The notes under the pieces: generated by a model | Told to the model about the DNA's origin: nothing | The model's database searches: none | The model's input: the letters and a program-made list of their open reading frames with translations, nothing else | Source: an uncultured SAR116 cluster alpha proteobacterium | GTDB lineage: Bacteria > Pseudomonadota > Alphaproteobacteria > Puniceispirillales > Marisalimonadaceae | Assembly (NCBI GenBank): GCA_902625215.1 | Contig: CACOAO010000002.1 | Coordinates: 62,001-126,000, forward strand | Length of the DNA stretch: 64,000 nt | Direction: 5' to 3' | Made by a program: the position numbers and the translations under genes | In this document: one piece after another, positions 35,779-43,824 of the stretch | Numbering within the stretch: position 1 is the first letter of the stretch | How the letters are laid out: every line of letters begins with the position of its first letter

Positions 35779-36797
35779 TTAATAAAGTTTTAGTTACAGG
35801 AAGTGCAGGCTTTATAGGATTTCATCTTAGCCAGCACCTATTATCAAAAGGGTATTCAGTGTTAGGCATTGATGCATTAACAGAATATTATGATATAAAC
35901 CTTAAATTAAACCGTTTAAAGTTATTAGAAAAAAATTCAAATTTTACCCACAAAAATATACGAATTGAAGAAAGTAGAGATGTAAGTGAAATATTTAAAT
36001 CTTTTTTACCTAATTTTGTAGTTCATCTAGCTGCCCAAGCAGGTGTTAGATATTCTATTGACCATCCTGACGAGTATATAAAAACAAATATATTAGGTAC
36101 GTTTACTATTTTAGAAGTTTGTAGAAAATTAAATATTCAGCATTTGTTAATGGCTTCTACTTCATCAATATATGGAGCAAACAAAGACCTTCCCTTTAAA
36201 GAGCTACAAAAAACAGAAACTCCAATGTCATTTTATGCTGCCACTAAAAAAAGTAATGAATTGATGGCTCATAGCTATTCACATGTTTTTAATTTACCTA
36301 TAACCATACTAAGATTTTTTACAGTTTATGGCCCCTGGGGACGTCCAGATATGGCTTTATTTAAATTTGTCAAAGCTATTACTAATAATGAAGAAATAGA
36401 AATATATAATTATGGAAACATGAAGCGCGATTTCACATATGTTTCAGATTTGGTATTTTCAATTGAAAAACTTCTTAATTGTATTCCATTGGACATAAGT
36501 AAGCGAAATCCAAATTCTACCATTAAATTTGATAGTCTATCTGAAGTTGCACCATACAGGCATATTAATATTGGCAATTCAAAACCAATTGAATTAATGT
36601 CTTATATTCATGCTCTTGAAAATGCCCTTGGTTTAGAAGCAAAAAAGTCATATAAACCAATACAGTTAGGAGATGTTCCTGAAACTTGGGCAGATACGAG
36701 GCTATTAAAAGAATTAATTGGATATACCCCCTCCACTTCAGTCGAAATTGGTGTAAAAAATTTTGTTGAATGGTATTTATCCTATATAAATAAATAA
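35775..36797 (+). CDS. NAD-dependent nucleotide-sugar epimerase (UDP-glucuronate 4-epimerase-like)
   Basis: A 340-aa extended SDR. GSAGFIGFHL near residue 9 binds NAD, LAAQAGVRYSIDHP near 86 is the signature of the UDP-glucuronate 4-epimerase group, the catalytic YAATKKSNE is near 154, and FFTVYGPWGRPDMA near 186 is also group-specific. The GTG start overlaps the upstream TGA, indicating translational coupling. It inverts C4 of a UDP-uronate; together with the TviB-like enzyme the natural substrate may be the N-acetylated uronate. Confidence 0.88.
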   Translation: MINKVLVTGSAGFIGFHLSQHLLSKGYSVLGIDALTEYYDINLKLNRLKLLEKNSNFTHKNIRIEESRDVSEIFKSFLPNFVVHLAAQAGVRYSIDHPDEYIKTNILGTFTILEVCRKLNIQHLLMASTSSIYGANKDLPFKELQKTETPMSFYAATKKSNELMAHSYSHVFNLPITILRFFTVYGPWGRPDMALFKFVKAITNNEEIEIYNYGNMKRDFTYVSDLVFSIEKLLNCIPLDISKRNPNSTIKFDSLSEVAPYRHINIGNSKPIELMSYIHALENALGLEAKKSYKPIQLGDVPETWADTRLLKELIGYTPSTSVEIGVKNFVEWYLSYINK

Positions 36798-36821
36798 GAT
36801 AAAAATTTTTAATGAGATAAT

Positions 36822-37868
36822 ATGAAAAATTTAGATCTTTTTAAAAGAGTTCTTAATAAGAAAACAGAAGAACCCTTTATTATAGCTGAAGTCGGGCAGG
36901 CTCACGAAGGAAGTCTTGGGCAAGCATTAAGTTTTATTGATGTTGCTGCTGATGCGGGAGCAAATGCTATAAAATTTCAAACTCATTTTGCTTCGGAAGA
37001 AAGTTCTAAATTCGATGATTTTCGTATAAATGCTTTTCCTCAAGATAAAAACCGTACAGATTACTGGAAAAGAATGGAATTTATTCCAGAACAATGGAAA
37101 CTTTTAGCAAAGCGGGCAAAAGAACGTAATATTGTATTTTTAAGCTCACCATTTTCAAACTTAGCTGTAGAAACATTATTAAATTGCGATATTGAAGCTT
37201 GGAAAATTGCTTCAGGTGAATTACAAAATTATCCAATGATTGATAAAATAATAAATACTAATAAGCCGGTGTTAATATCAACAGGAATGTCTAGTTGGCT
37301 TGAAATAGACGAAATATATAAATATACGCATGGAAGAAGCCGAGTATTGTTTCAATGCACCTCATCTTATCCTTCTCAACCAGAAAATATTGGATTAAAT
37401 AATATAGAGCTAATGAAAAAGCGTTATAAAGATTGTGTGATAGGCTTATCAGATCATAGTGGCGATATTTATGCATCAATGTCAGCTTACATGCTAGGAG
37501 CTAGAGTTTTTGAAGTTCATGTAACTTGGTCAAAAAATATGTTTGGACCTGATACAACCTCGTCTTTAACAATGCAAGAATTAGCTTCATTGGTGAATTA
37601 TCTTCAATTACAAAATCGTTTAATTTCTTCACCTACAGACAAAGACGTTTTAAGTAAAAATAAAACTGAGCTAGCTAAGCTTTTTGGAAGAAGTATTTAT
37701 GCAAGAAAAAATATATTAATGGGTCAAAAAATCAGGGAGAAAGATTTAGCTTATTTAAAACCTTCTAAAGGTATTAATGCAAAATTTTATAAATCAGTAA
37801 TAAATAAATATGCAAAAAAAAATATTACTGCCGGAAATGCAATATTTGAAAGTGACTTAGAAAAATGA
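36822..37868 (+). CDS. neuB: NeuB-family nonulosonic acid (sialic acid) synthase
   Basis: A 348-aa NeuB-type PEP aldolase. The TIM-barrel domain has IIAEVGQAHEGSLGQAL near residue 20, IKFQTH near 50, WKIASGELQNYP near 130, and GLSDHSGDIYAS followed by EVHVTWSKNMFGPDTTSSL near 225. The C-terminal 60 residues form a SAF/antifreeze-like domain (ARKNILMGQKI). It condenses PEP with ManNAc or a related 6-carbon sugar to a 9-carbon acid. The ATG of neuC overlaps its TGA. No LegC/PseC-type aminotransferase is nearby, which favours a Neu5Ac-like over a legionaminic or pseudaminic product, but the unusual neighbours leave this open. Confidence 0.9.
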   Translation: MKNLDLFKRVLNKKTEEPFIIAEVGQAHEGSLGQALSFIDVAADAGANAIKFQTHFASEESSKFDDFRINAFPQDKNRTDYWKRMEFIPEQWKLLAKRAKERNIVFLSSPFSNLAVETLLNCDIEAWKIASGELQNYPMIDKIINTNKPVLISTGMSSWLEIDEIYKYTHGRSRVLFQCTSSYPSQPENIGLNNIELMKKRYKDCVIGLSDHSGDIYASMSAYMLGARVFEVHVTWSKNMFGPDTTSSLTMQELASLVNYLQLQNRLISSPTDKDVLSKNKTELAKLFGRSIYARKNILMGQKIREKDLAYLKPSKGINAKFYKSVINKYAKKNITAGNAIFESDLEK

Positions 37869-39016
37869 AAAAACGTAGAATTGCAGTAATGGTTGCAAGT
37901 CGTGCTAATTATGGACGTGTTCGCTCAGTACTACGTGCAATAAATTCACATTCAAAATTAGAATTAGTTCTTATTGTTGGGGCATCTGCACTTCTATATA
38001 GATTTGGTAGTGTAGTAGATTTAATTGAAGAAGATGGTTTTGAAATAGCTTCAAAAATTTATACTGTAGTGGAAGGAGAGAATCCAACTACTATGGCAAA
38101 GTCTGTAGGCTTATCAATAATTGAATTAACTACTCAACTTGAAAACTTGTGCCCAGATATACTATTAACAGTTGCAGATCGTTATGAAACAATGGCAACT
38201 GCAATTGCGGCTTCATATATGAATATTCCAGTTGCTCATACGCAAGGTGGCGAATTAACTGGTTCAATAGACGAGAGTGTTCGTCATGCAATTACAAAGT
38301 TAGCACATATACATTTTCCGGCGACAAAACTTTCAAAAGATAGGCTTATAAGAATGGGCGAAGATGCACGTTTTGTGTTTAACCTAGGTTGTCCTGCAAT
38401 TGACGAAATAGCTAATATTAACCTTAATCTAGAAAAAAACTTTTTTTTAAACGTTGGAGGAAGTGGTGATAATATTAATCAATATGAAGACTATCTTGTC
38501 GTGTTACAACATCCAGTAACGACAGAGTATGGGCAAGATAGTGCTCATATAATCGAAACAATAGAGTCAATTAAAAAATTAGCAATGCAGACTGTGTGGT
38601 TGTGGCCAAACGTAGACGCAGGTTCGGACGATATTTCAAAGCAACTTAGACAATTTGTAAATTCACAAAGAGATTTTTCATTAAGATTATATCGAAATTT
38701 TAGTGTGCAAGATTATGCTAAACTAATATATAATTGCAAGTGTTTAGTAGGAAATTCTTCTAGTGGAATTAGAGAAGCAGCTTTTCTAGGTGTCCCATCA
38801 GTAAATATAGGTAATAGACAATTAGGAAGAGAAAGAGGCTCAAATGTTTTAGATGTTAATAATGATAGAGCTAAAATTTTTCATGCAATAAAAAAACAAA
38901 TGTCCCGTCAAGCAATTAAAAGGGATTATAGATTTGGCAATGGTACAGCTGGAAAAAAAATTGCGGAAATCTTAGCAACAGTTACTCCTGAAATTCAAAA
39001 AAAAATGGCGTACTAA
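37865..39016 (+). CDS. neuC: UDP-GlcNAc 2-epimerase, hydrolysing (NeuC family)
   Basis: A 383-aa GT-B-fold enzyme releasing ManNAc (or its 4-amino-6-deoxy analogue) from a UDP sugar. SRANYGRVRSVLRAI near residue 12, VADRYETMATAIAA near 100, AHTQGGELTGSIDESVRHAITKLAHIHF-type segment near 120-146, and the UDP-binding VGNSSSGIREAAFLGVP near 297 are characteristic. It is translationally coupled to neuB (ATGA) and separated by 3 bp from the methyltransferase gene. It would supply the substrate of NeuB. Confidence 0.9.
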   Translation: MKKRRIAVMVASRANYGRVRSVLRAINSHSKLELVLIVGASALLYRFGSVVDLIEEDGFEIASKIYTVVEGENPTTMAKSVGLSIIELTTQLENLCPDILLTVADRYETMATAIAASYMNIPVAHTQGGELTGSIDESVRHAITKLAHIHFPATKLSKDRLIRMGEDARFVFNLGCPAIDEIANINLNLEKNFFLNVGGSGDNINQYEDYLVVLQHPVTTEYGQDSAHIIETIESIKKLAMQTVWLWPNVDAGSDDISKQLRQFVNSQRDFSLRLYRNFSVQDYAKLIYNCKCLVGNSSSGIREAAFLGVPSVNIGNRQLGRERGSNVLDVNNDRAKIFHAIKKQMSRQAIKRDYRFGNGTAGKKIAEILATVTPEIQKKMAY

Positions 39017-39019
39017 TTT

Positions 39020-39880
39020 ATGCACAATCTTAAAAAAAAAGGGGACCCTGATGCATTTGATGAAAACTGGAAATCTCGTGAAGAAACCTATTATAATCAC
39101 TTTACCGAGGGTGAGCCTAAAAATCAAATTCAACTAGCTTTTCAATCTCATTTTGAAGTTTTTAATGAAATATTATCCAAATATCCAACAATAGGAAAAA
39201 GTTTCTTAGAAACAGGTTGCGGCAGAGGTACATTATCGAATTATTTTGCAAAAAATCATTGGGATGTTACCCTTTTAGATTATAACGATAGCGTTCTTAA
39301 AGTGGCTAAAAAAATATTTAGAGCTCAAAATTTAAAAGTAAAAATCAAACAAGGTAATGCGCTTCATTTGGACTTTCCTGATAATTCATACGACATAGTT
39401 GCTAATATTGGTTTACTGGAACACTTTGAAGACATACAAAAATTAATGGATGAACAATTTAGAATTCTTAAGCCTTGTGGTTGGTGTTTCAGTTATGTTG
39501 TACCGGAGCGACACGACAATATACAACGCTACTTTAGATGGATAAATATATTACTAAATTTTTTAACTTTTAGTTGGATATTAAACAAAAAAAAAGAAAA
39601 GCCTGAGGTTTACAGAAGTGATAATTTTTCGGAAAGATATTTAAATTGTTTGGAAATGAATAAAGTGTCAAAAGTAATAACTCATGGAATGTATCCACTC
39701 CCAATGATTAGTCATAGTCCAGAATTTCCATTTTCTCTTTTACCAAAACCTATTGAACTATTACTTACAATTGTTTTTAAAATTACATTAAAAATCAGAA
39801 AAAAAATTTTTGGTAGACATGGATGGATTTGTAATGAAAAATTTGGTCAAGCTTTCTTGGTGGCCTTTCAAAAAAAATGA
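39020..39880 (+). CDS. SAM-dependent methyltransferase
   Basis: A 286-aa class I methyltransferase. Motif I is FLETGCGRGTLSNYFA near residue 62, the acidic post-I residue lies in LLDYND near 85, and motif II-IV GNALHLDFPDNSYDIVANIGLLEHF follows near 110-135 (the His-Phe end is Methyltransf_11-like). The C-terminal 100 residues are hydrophobic and basic. Position between neuC and the hydroxyacid dehydrogenase gene, with ATGA overlap to the latter, suggests O- or N-methylation of the sugar acid or its amide substituent. The acceptor is unknown. Confidence 0.83.
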   Translation: MHNLKKKGDPDAFDENWKSREETYYNHFTEGEPKNQIQLAFQSHFEVFNEILSKYPTIGKSFLETGCGRGTLSNYFAKNHWDVTLLDYNDSVLKVAKKIFRAQNLKVKIKQGNALHLDFPDNSYDIVANIGLLEHFEDIQKLMDEQFRILKPCGWCFSYVVPERHDNIQRYFRWINILLNFLTFSWILNKKKEKPEVYRSDNFSERYLNCLEMNKVSKVITHGMYPLPMISHSPEFPFSLLPKPIELLLTIVFKITLKIRKKIFGRHGWICNEKFGQAFLVAFQKK

Positions 39881-40806
39881 CTAAAATTTGCCTTATAAAT
39901 GAAATGAATCAATTTTCAAAAAATGCTTTGAAGGTTCTTAAACAAAGTTATAAAATCAAGGTGTTTGATGAACTTGAAGAAGATGAATTTAAATTTGTGA
40001 CTGTTTTATTTGTTCGTCTAAGATATTTTATAAATAAAAAATATCTTTCAAAGTTTCCTAAATTAAAATATTTATGCTCACCAACTACTGGTTTAAATCA
40101 CATTGATAAAGAGTATTGCAAAAATAAAAACATAACAATAATTAGTCTTAAAAATGAAAAAGAATTTCTATCCAAAAATATATCTGCAACTGCCGAGTAT
40201 ACCTGGGCTCTTTTTTTATGCGCTTGGCGAAAAATAATTTATGCTTACCAAGATGTCCTAGATAAAAATTGGGACAGAGATAAATTTAGAAGTTCACAAC
40301 TTGCTGGTCAAACATTAGGTATTATTGGACTTGGCAGGATAGGAAAAAAAATATATCAATATGCAGAAACCTTTAACATGACAGCAAAGTATTATGATCC
40401 ATACATTTTTGATAGCGATGGAAAAATAGATAATTTATTTGAATTAGTTTCAAAAACAAAAATACTATTCATCTGTTGTGAATATACGAACAAAACACAT
40501 CACATGATAAATAATGAATTAATTTCAAATATGAAAAACGAAAGTTTAATAATTAACACAGCTAGAGGAGAAATTATAGACGAAACTGTATTACTTGATA
40601 ACATAATTAAAAAAAACTTATTTTACGCTGCTGACGTTGTTAATGACGAACACTTAATTTTTAAAAACGGAGCTGTACCAAATTTATTACATCCAAAATA
40701 CCAAAGAAATGTTATTATAACTCCACATATTGCTGGTGCGTGTAATGACTCTATGCATTTAACTGAAGAATATATAACAAAAAAACTTACGGAGATCACA
40801 TGCTGA
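39877..40806 (+). CDS. D-isomer 2-hydroxyacid dehydrogenase family protein
   Basis: A 309-aa NAD-dependent oxidoreductase of the 2-hydroxyacid dehydrogenase family. The NAD motif GIIGLGRIGKKIYQYA is near residue 147, the substrate Arg in INTARGEIIDE near 227, the catalytic Glu in VVNDEH near 250 and the His in TPHIAGA near 285. The N-terminal catalytic part contains PTTGLNHID near 69. It interconverts a 2-keto and a 2-hydroxy acid. In this operon, next to a pyruvate-aldolase-family gene, it may reduce or oxidise a sugar-derived acid. It overlaps its upstream neighbour by 4 bp and its downstream one by 7 bp. Confidence 0.87.
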   Translation: MTKICLINEMNQFSKNALKVLKQSYKIKVFDELEEDEFKFVTVLFVRLRYFINKKYLSKFPKLKYLCSPTTGLNHIDKEYCKNKNITIISLKNEKEFLSKNISATAEYTWALFLCAWRKIIYAYQDVLDKNWDRDKFRSSQLAGQTLGIIGLGRIGKKIYQYAETFNMTAKYYDPYIFDSDGKIDNLFELVSKTKILFICCEYTNKTHHMINNELISNMKNESLIINTARGEIIDETVLLDNIIKKNLFYAADVVNDEHLIFKNGAVPNLLHPKYQRNVIITPHIAGACNDSMHLTEEYITKKLTEITC

Positions 40807-41687
40807 AAGGATTAATACCAGTTTTATTAACGCCAATGCTAAAAGATCATAAAGTTGACCCTAATGGGATGAAAAAATTAATCAACTATCTAGCCTCTCA
40901 TAATTTAGACGGTCTATGGGCACTAGGTTCAGCTAGTGAAGAAATAAATATTGGGTTTTCACAAAAGATTAAAGTGGCCAAACTTATAAATAAGTTTAAC
41001 AAGAATAAAATGAAAATTATTATGGGCTCAGGATGTGTAAGTTTAGATGATCATTATAGGTTTATTGATGAAACAGCAGAATGTAAATTTTATGGCTTAC
41101 ATATTCTACCGTATGATCTAAAAATGGGAAAATCTCGAACAATTAATTTATTTGAAAAAATAGCAGAAAGATCTCCTTGGCCAGTTTGGATGTATCACAA
41201 TCCTAAAAGAGGTAGAGCTTTTGAGTTAGAAACCATTAGAGAGATATCCCAACACCACAACGTTGGAGGTATAAAAATTGGAGGCTATAATTTAACTGAT
41301 ATATCAAAATGCTTTATGTTAAAATCAAGTGAATTTGACGTTGTTGCTGCGGGAAGTGGACAACTTTATGCATGTTTAGCATTAGGAGCTGAAGCTCATA
41401 CTACTAGTGAAGGATCTGTATATCCTCAAATTTTTAAAAAAATTTTTGAATTATTTCAATCTAACCACTTAGATGAAGCATTATCGCTACAAAGAAAGTG
41501 GATGTTATTAAATGCAAAAGTTCCAAGAACATCTAATGGAGAACATTGTGCTGAAGAAAAATATTTTTTACATAAGTTAGAGATTTGTCAGCGCTGGGTA
41601 AACGAAAACTATGAAATTCACACTGAAGAAGAAACTGTTAAATTAGATAAAATCCACAGTGAGATTATGTTATTGTGCGCGTCTTAA
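40800..41687 (+). CDS. DapA/NanA-superfamily pyruvate aldolase
   Basis: A 295-aa (beta/alpha)8 class I aldolase. It has the N-terminal GLIPVLLTPM strand, the GTTGE-equivalent LGSASEEINIGF near residue 41, the catalytic Tyr in MYHNPKRGRAFEL near 130, and the Schiff-base Lys in VGGIKIGGYN near 158. DapA itself normally reads GTTGE and YNVP, so this is a divergent family member rather than lysine biosynthesis. The location inside a neuB-neuC-neuA operon suggests it condenses pyruvate with, or cleaves, a sugar aldehyde, perhaps making a further 2-keto-3-deoxy acid. N-acetylneuraminate lyase activity is an alternative but would be counterproductive here. Confidence 0.82.
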   Translation: MLKGLIPVLLTPMLKDHKVDPNGMKKLINYLASHNLDGLWALGSASEEINIGFSQKIKVAKLINKFNKNKMKIIMGSGCVSLDDHYRFIDETAECKFYGLHILPYDLKMGKSRTINLFEKIAERSPWPVWMYHNPKRGRAFELETIREISQHHNVGGIKIGGYNLTDISKCFMLKSSEFDVVAAGSGQLYACLALGAEAHTTSEGSVYPQIFKKIFELFQSNHLDEALSLQRKWMLLNAKVPRTSNGEHCAEEKYFLHKLEICQRWVNENYEIHTEEETVKLDKIHSEIMLLCAS

Positions 41688-42274
41688 ACTATATACCTTG
41701 TAAATCTGTTTCTAAAAGAATTTTTAAAAAAAATACTAAGTTATATGGGCATAAACGTTTAATAGATTATAGTGTTGATTTTGCAAAATATACTCAAAAC
41801 GAAATATTAGTATCCAGTGACTCAAAAGAAATATTAAATAGTCTAAATGTAAATTATAAGCACTTAAGAGATAAGAGAACAAATAATATAGAAAAAACAA
41901 ACTTGTCTATAATGCAAACATTATATGATGACAAATATTTTGAGAAATTTGACTTAATTTGTTTACTTCAACCAACACATCCACTTAGACGAATTAGTGA
42001 TTATGAAGCACTAATAAATTATTCTAAAGAACATAAAAATCATATTATTGTTTCTTCAATTCTTAATAATGAAAATAAACAAATTCGTGAAGGAAGCTTT
42101 TACTTATTCCCTAAATCATATTTCATTTCAATGGAAAGAAAAGTTGAATATAAATTCGTATCAATTGGTATTTCTGTCAAATTGAACATTGATGATGTGT
42201 CAGACGAGATATATTTTCATAAGTTACTTAATAATATTGAAGAATTAAGATCTAATGGGGTTTATTTCAAATGA
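41675..42274 (+). CDS. neuA: Acylneuraminate cytidylyltransferase-like protein (NeuA family)
   Basis: A 199-aa CMP-nonulosonate synthetase-like nucleotidyltransferase. The N-terminal nucleotide loop is IPCKSVSKRIFKKN (residues 7-20), a variant of the usual ARxGSKxxxxKN. VSSDSKEIL follows near 47, LLQPTHPLR near 95, and an acidic metal-binding end INIDDVSDE-like element near 172. It is shorter than E. coli-type NeuA and somewhat divergent but contains all core elements. The GTG start overlaps the aldolase stop by 13 bp, and its stop overlaps the next ATG. It would activate the nine-carbon acid with CTP for transfer. Confidence 0.8.
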   Translation: MRVLNYIPCKSVSKRIFKKNTKLYGHKRLIDYSVDFAKYTQNEILVSSDSKEILNSLNVNYKHLRDKRTNNIEKTNLSIMQTLYDDKYFEKFDLICLLQPTHPLRRISDYEALINYSKEHKNHIIVSSILNNENKQIREGSFYLFPKSYFISMERKVEYKFVSIGISVKLNIDDVSDEIYFHKLLNNIEELRSNGVYFK

Positions 42275-43725
42275 GAAAAATATTTGCAACTACCCAAGGA
42301 AAATTTCTTTTACTACTTGATAATATTGTAAAAGATATACCTAACATAGAAGCATTCATTATCACATCAGATTCCCGTGAATATTTTAAAAACAAACATA
42401 AACTTAATTCTTTAGAGAAAAATTATAATAAAATTGTATTTGAGTGGGAAATCTTTCAATCTAATATTTCCAATCTAGAAAAAAAAAGGGTAAATGATTT
42501 TGAAAAAACAGAGCTTAAAGGTAGTCTATACAAGTCTATAATTGCAGATAGACGATTTCTATATGGAAAAAAATGTAAATCTAAACAACATTATTCTCCA
42601 AGATTTTCAATTGATGAGACAGAAGAACGTTTAGTAAAGATGGCTGCTGTTATCTTAAAAGAATTTGATAATAATCCACCTGATTTATGTTTATCCTTTG
42701 GAATAACTACTATACAAGATTATTTGGTTTACAAAATTGCACAGATTCGAAAAATTAAATTTAAACAGTTGAGATCTCTTAAAATTGAAAACTTAGTTTG
42801 TGCTTTTGAAAGTCTAGAAGGTATAAAATTTGACAAAGTTAGCTATATCAAACCCATTTTTAAATCAAAAGCAAAAGATTTTATAAATAGAAAGATCAAT
42901 GATAACAATCTAATTTATGAAGGGTCTATTAAAAAGACTCATATAATGCCATATCGATCTCTAATATCATTTTTAAAAGGAGTTAGAGCTGATTTTGAAA
43001 AATTTTTTAATTCTATTTACAGAACTGACAATCATGTTGAATGGTTAAGTATTCATAATTTTCGAAACGAATTTTTAAATAAATTAGTTTGGTCTTATCA
43101 AAGAAGAAAATTCTTTAATTTTAGATTTCAAAATAAAGATGAAAAGTTATTTCTCTATCCATTACATTTCGAACCAGAATTTTCAATACAATTCTATGGT
43201 GTCCCATATTTAAATCAAATAGAACTCATTAGGAACATAGCTGCTTCTTTACCTATAAGATCAAAACTTGTTGTAAAAGAACACCCTAGGTCATACGGCG
43301 TAAGAAAATCGTCTTTTTACAATAAATTATTAAAAATTCATCGTGTAAAGTTACTACAAACAGAAATCAGAATGTCTACAGCAATTAAAAATACTATGGG
43401 GGTGTTTACAATATCTGGGAGTGCAGGATTAGACGCAGCAATTAATAAAAAACCTTGTTGGGTATTTGGTGATACGTATTATTCTAAATTTGATTCAAAA
43501 ATGATTTGTCATGTTAAAGAAATTTCTAAACTTGATGAAGAAGTAGCTTCATTGCTTGAAAATTTTAAATACAACAAACAATCATTAGTTAATAATTTGG
43601 CTTATTTGATTGGAAATTCTGTAAACTTTGATCTTTACACTGGTTTTCTTAAAAAGTCTGGAAGACATGGCTCTTCAAATGATTTTAAAAATTATAAAGC
43701 TCTAGCTGATATTTTGATTAAATAA
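42271..43725 (+). CDS. GT-B-type capsule/CMP-sugar transferase-like protein
   Basis: A 484-aa protein without a signal peptide. The C-terminal half resembles capsule-synthesis (PF05159-like) and CMP-sugar transferases. It shows FLYPLHFEPEFSIQFYG near residue 292, an HP motif in LVVKEHPRSYG near 332, and a serine/glycine motif FTISGSAGLDAAINKKP near 377. HP plus Ser motifs are shared by bacterial sialyl/polysialyl and Kdo transferases. The N-terminal 200 residues are not assignable. ATGA overlap with the NeuA-like gene makes transfer of the CMP-activated sugar a reasonable inference. Exact family membership is unproven. Confidence 0.65.
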   Translation: MRKIFATTQGKFLLLLDNIVKDIPNIEAFIITSDSREYFKNKHKLNSLEKNYNKIVFEWEIFQSNISNLEKKRVNDFEKTELKGSLYKSIIADRRFLYGKKCKSKQHYSPRFSIDETEERLVKMAAVILKEFDNNPPDLCLSFGITTIQDYLVYKIAQIRKIKFKQLRSLKIENLVCAFESLEGIKFDKVSYIKPIFKSKAKDFINRKINDNNLIYEGSIKKTHIMPYRSLISFLKGVRADFEKFFNSIYRTDNHVEWLSIHNFRNEFLNKLVWSYQRRKFFNFRFQNKDEKLFLYPLHFEPEFSIQFYGVPYLNQIELIRNIAASLPIRSKLVVKEHPRSYGVRKSSFYNKLLKIHRVKLLQTEIRMSTAIKNTMGVFTISGSAGLDAAINKKPCWVFGDTYYSKFDSKMICHVKEISKLDEEVASLLENFKYNKQSLVNNLAYLIGNSVNFDLYTGFLKKSGRHGSSNDFKNYKALADILIK

Positions 43726-43824
43726 AAAGCTATACTATGCCAAAAAGAAAGAACTAAAATAATTTAATTTGGATTATATATGTCAAATCTTCTAAATAAG
43801 AAAAATTATCATTAGGATCAATTA

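Noticed and set aside
41675-42274. Truncated neuA pseudogene
   Set aside because: Although short, it keeps the nucleotide loop, the QPTHPLR motif and a C-terminal acidic pair, with start and stop coupled to its neighbours.
34504-43725. Legionaminic or pseudaminic acid pathway
   Set aside because: No PseB/PseC/LegB/LegC-type dehydratase or aminotransferase is in the window; only NeuB/NeuC/NeuA-like enzymes are present, although other genes could be elsewhere.
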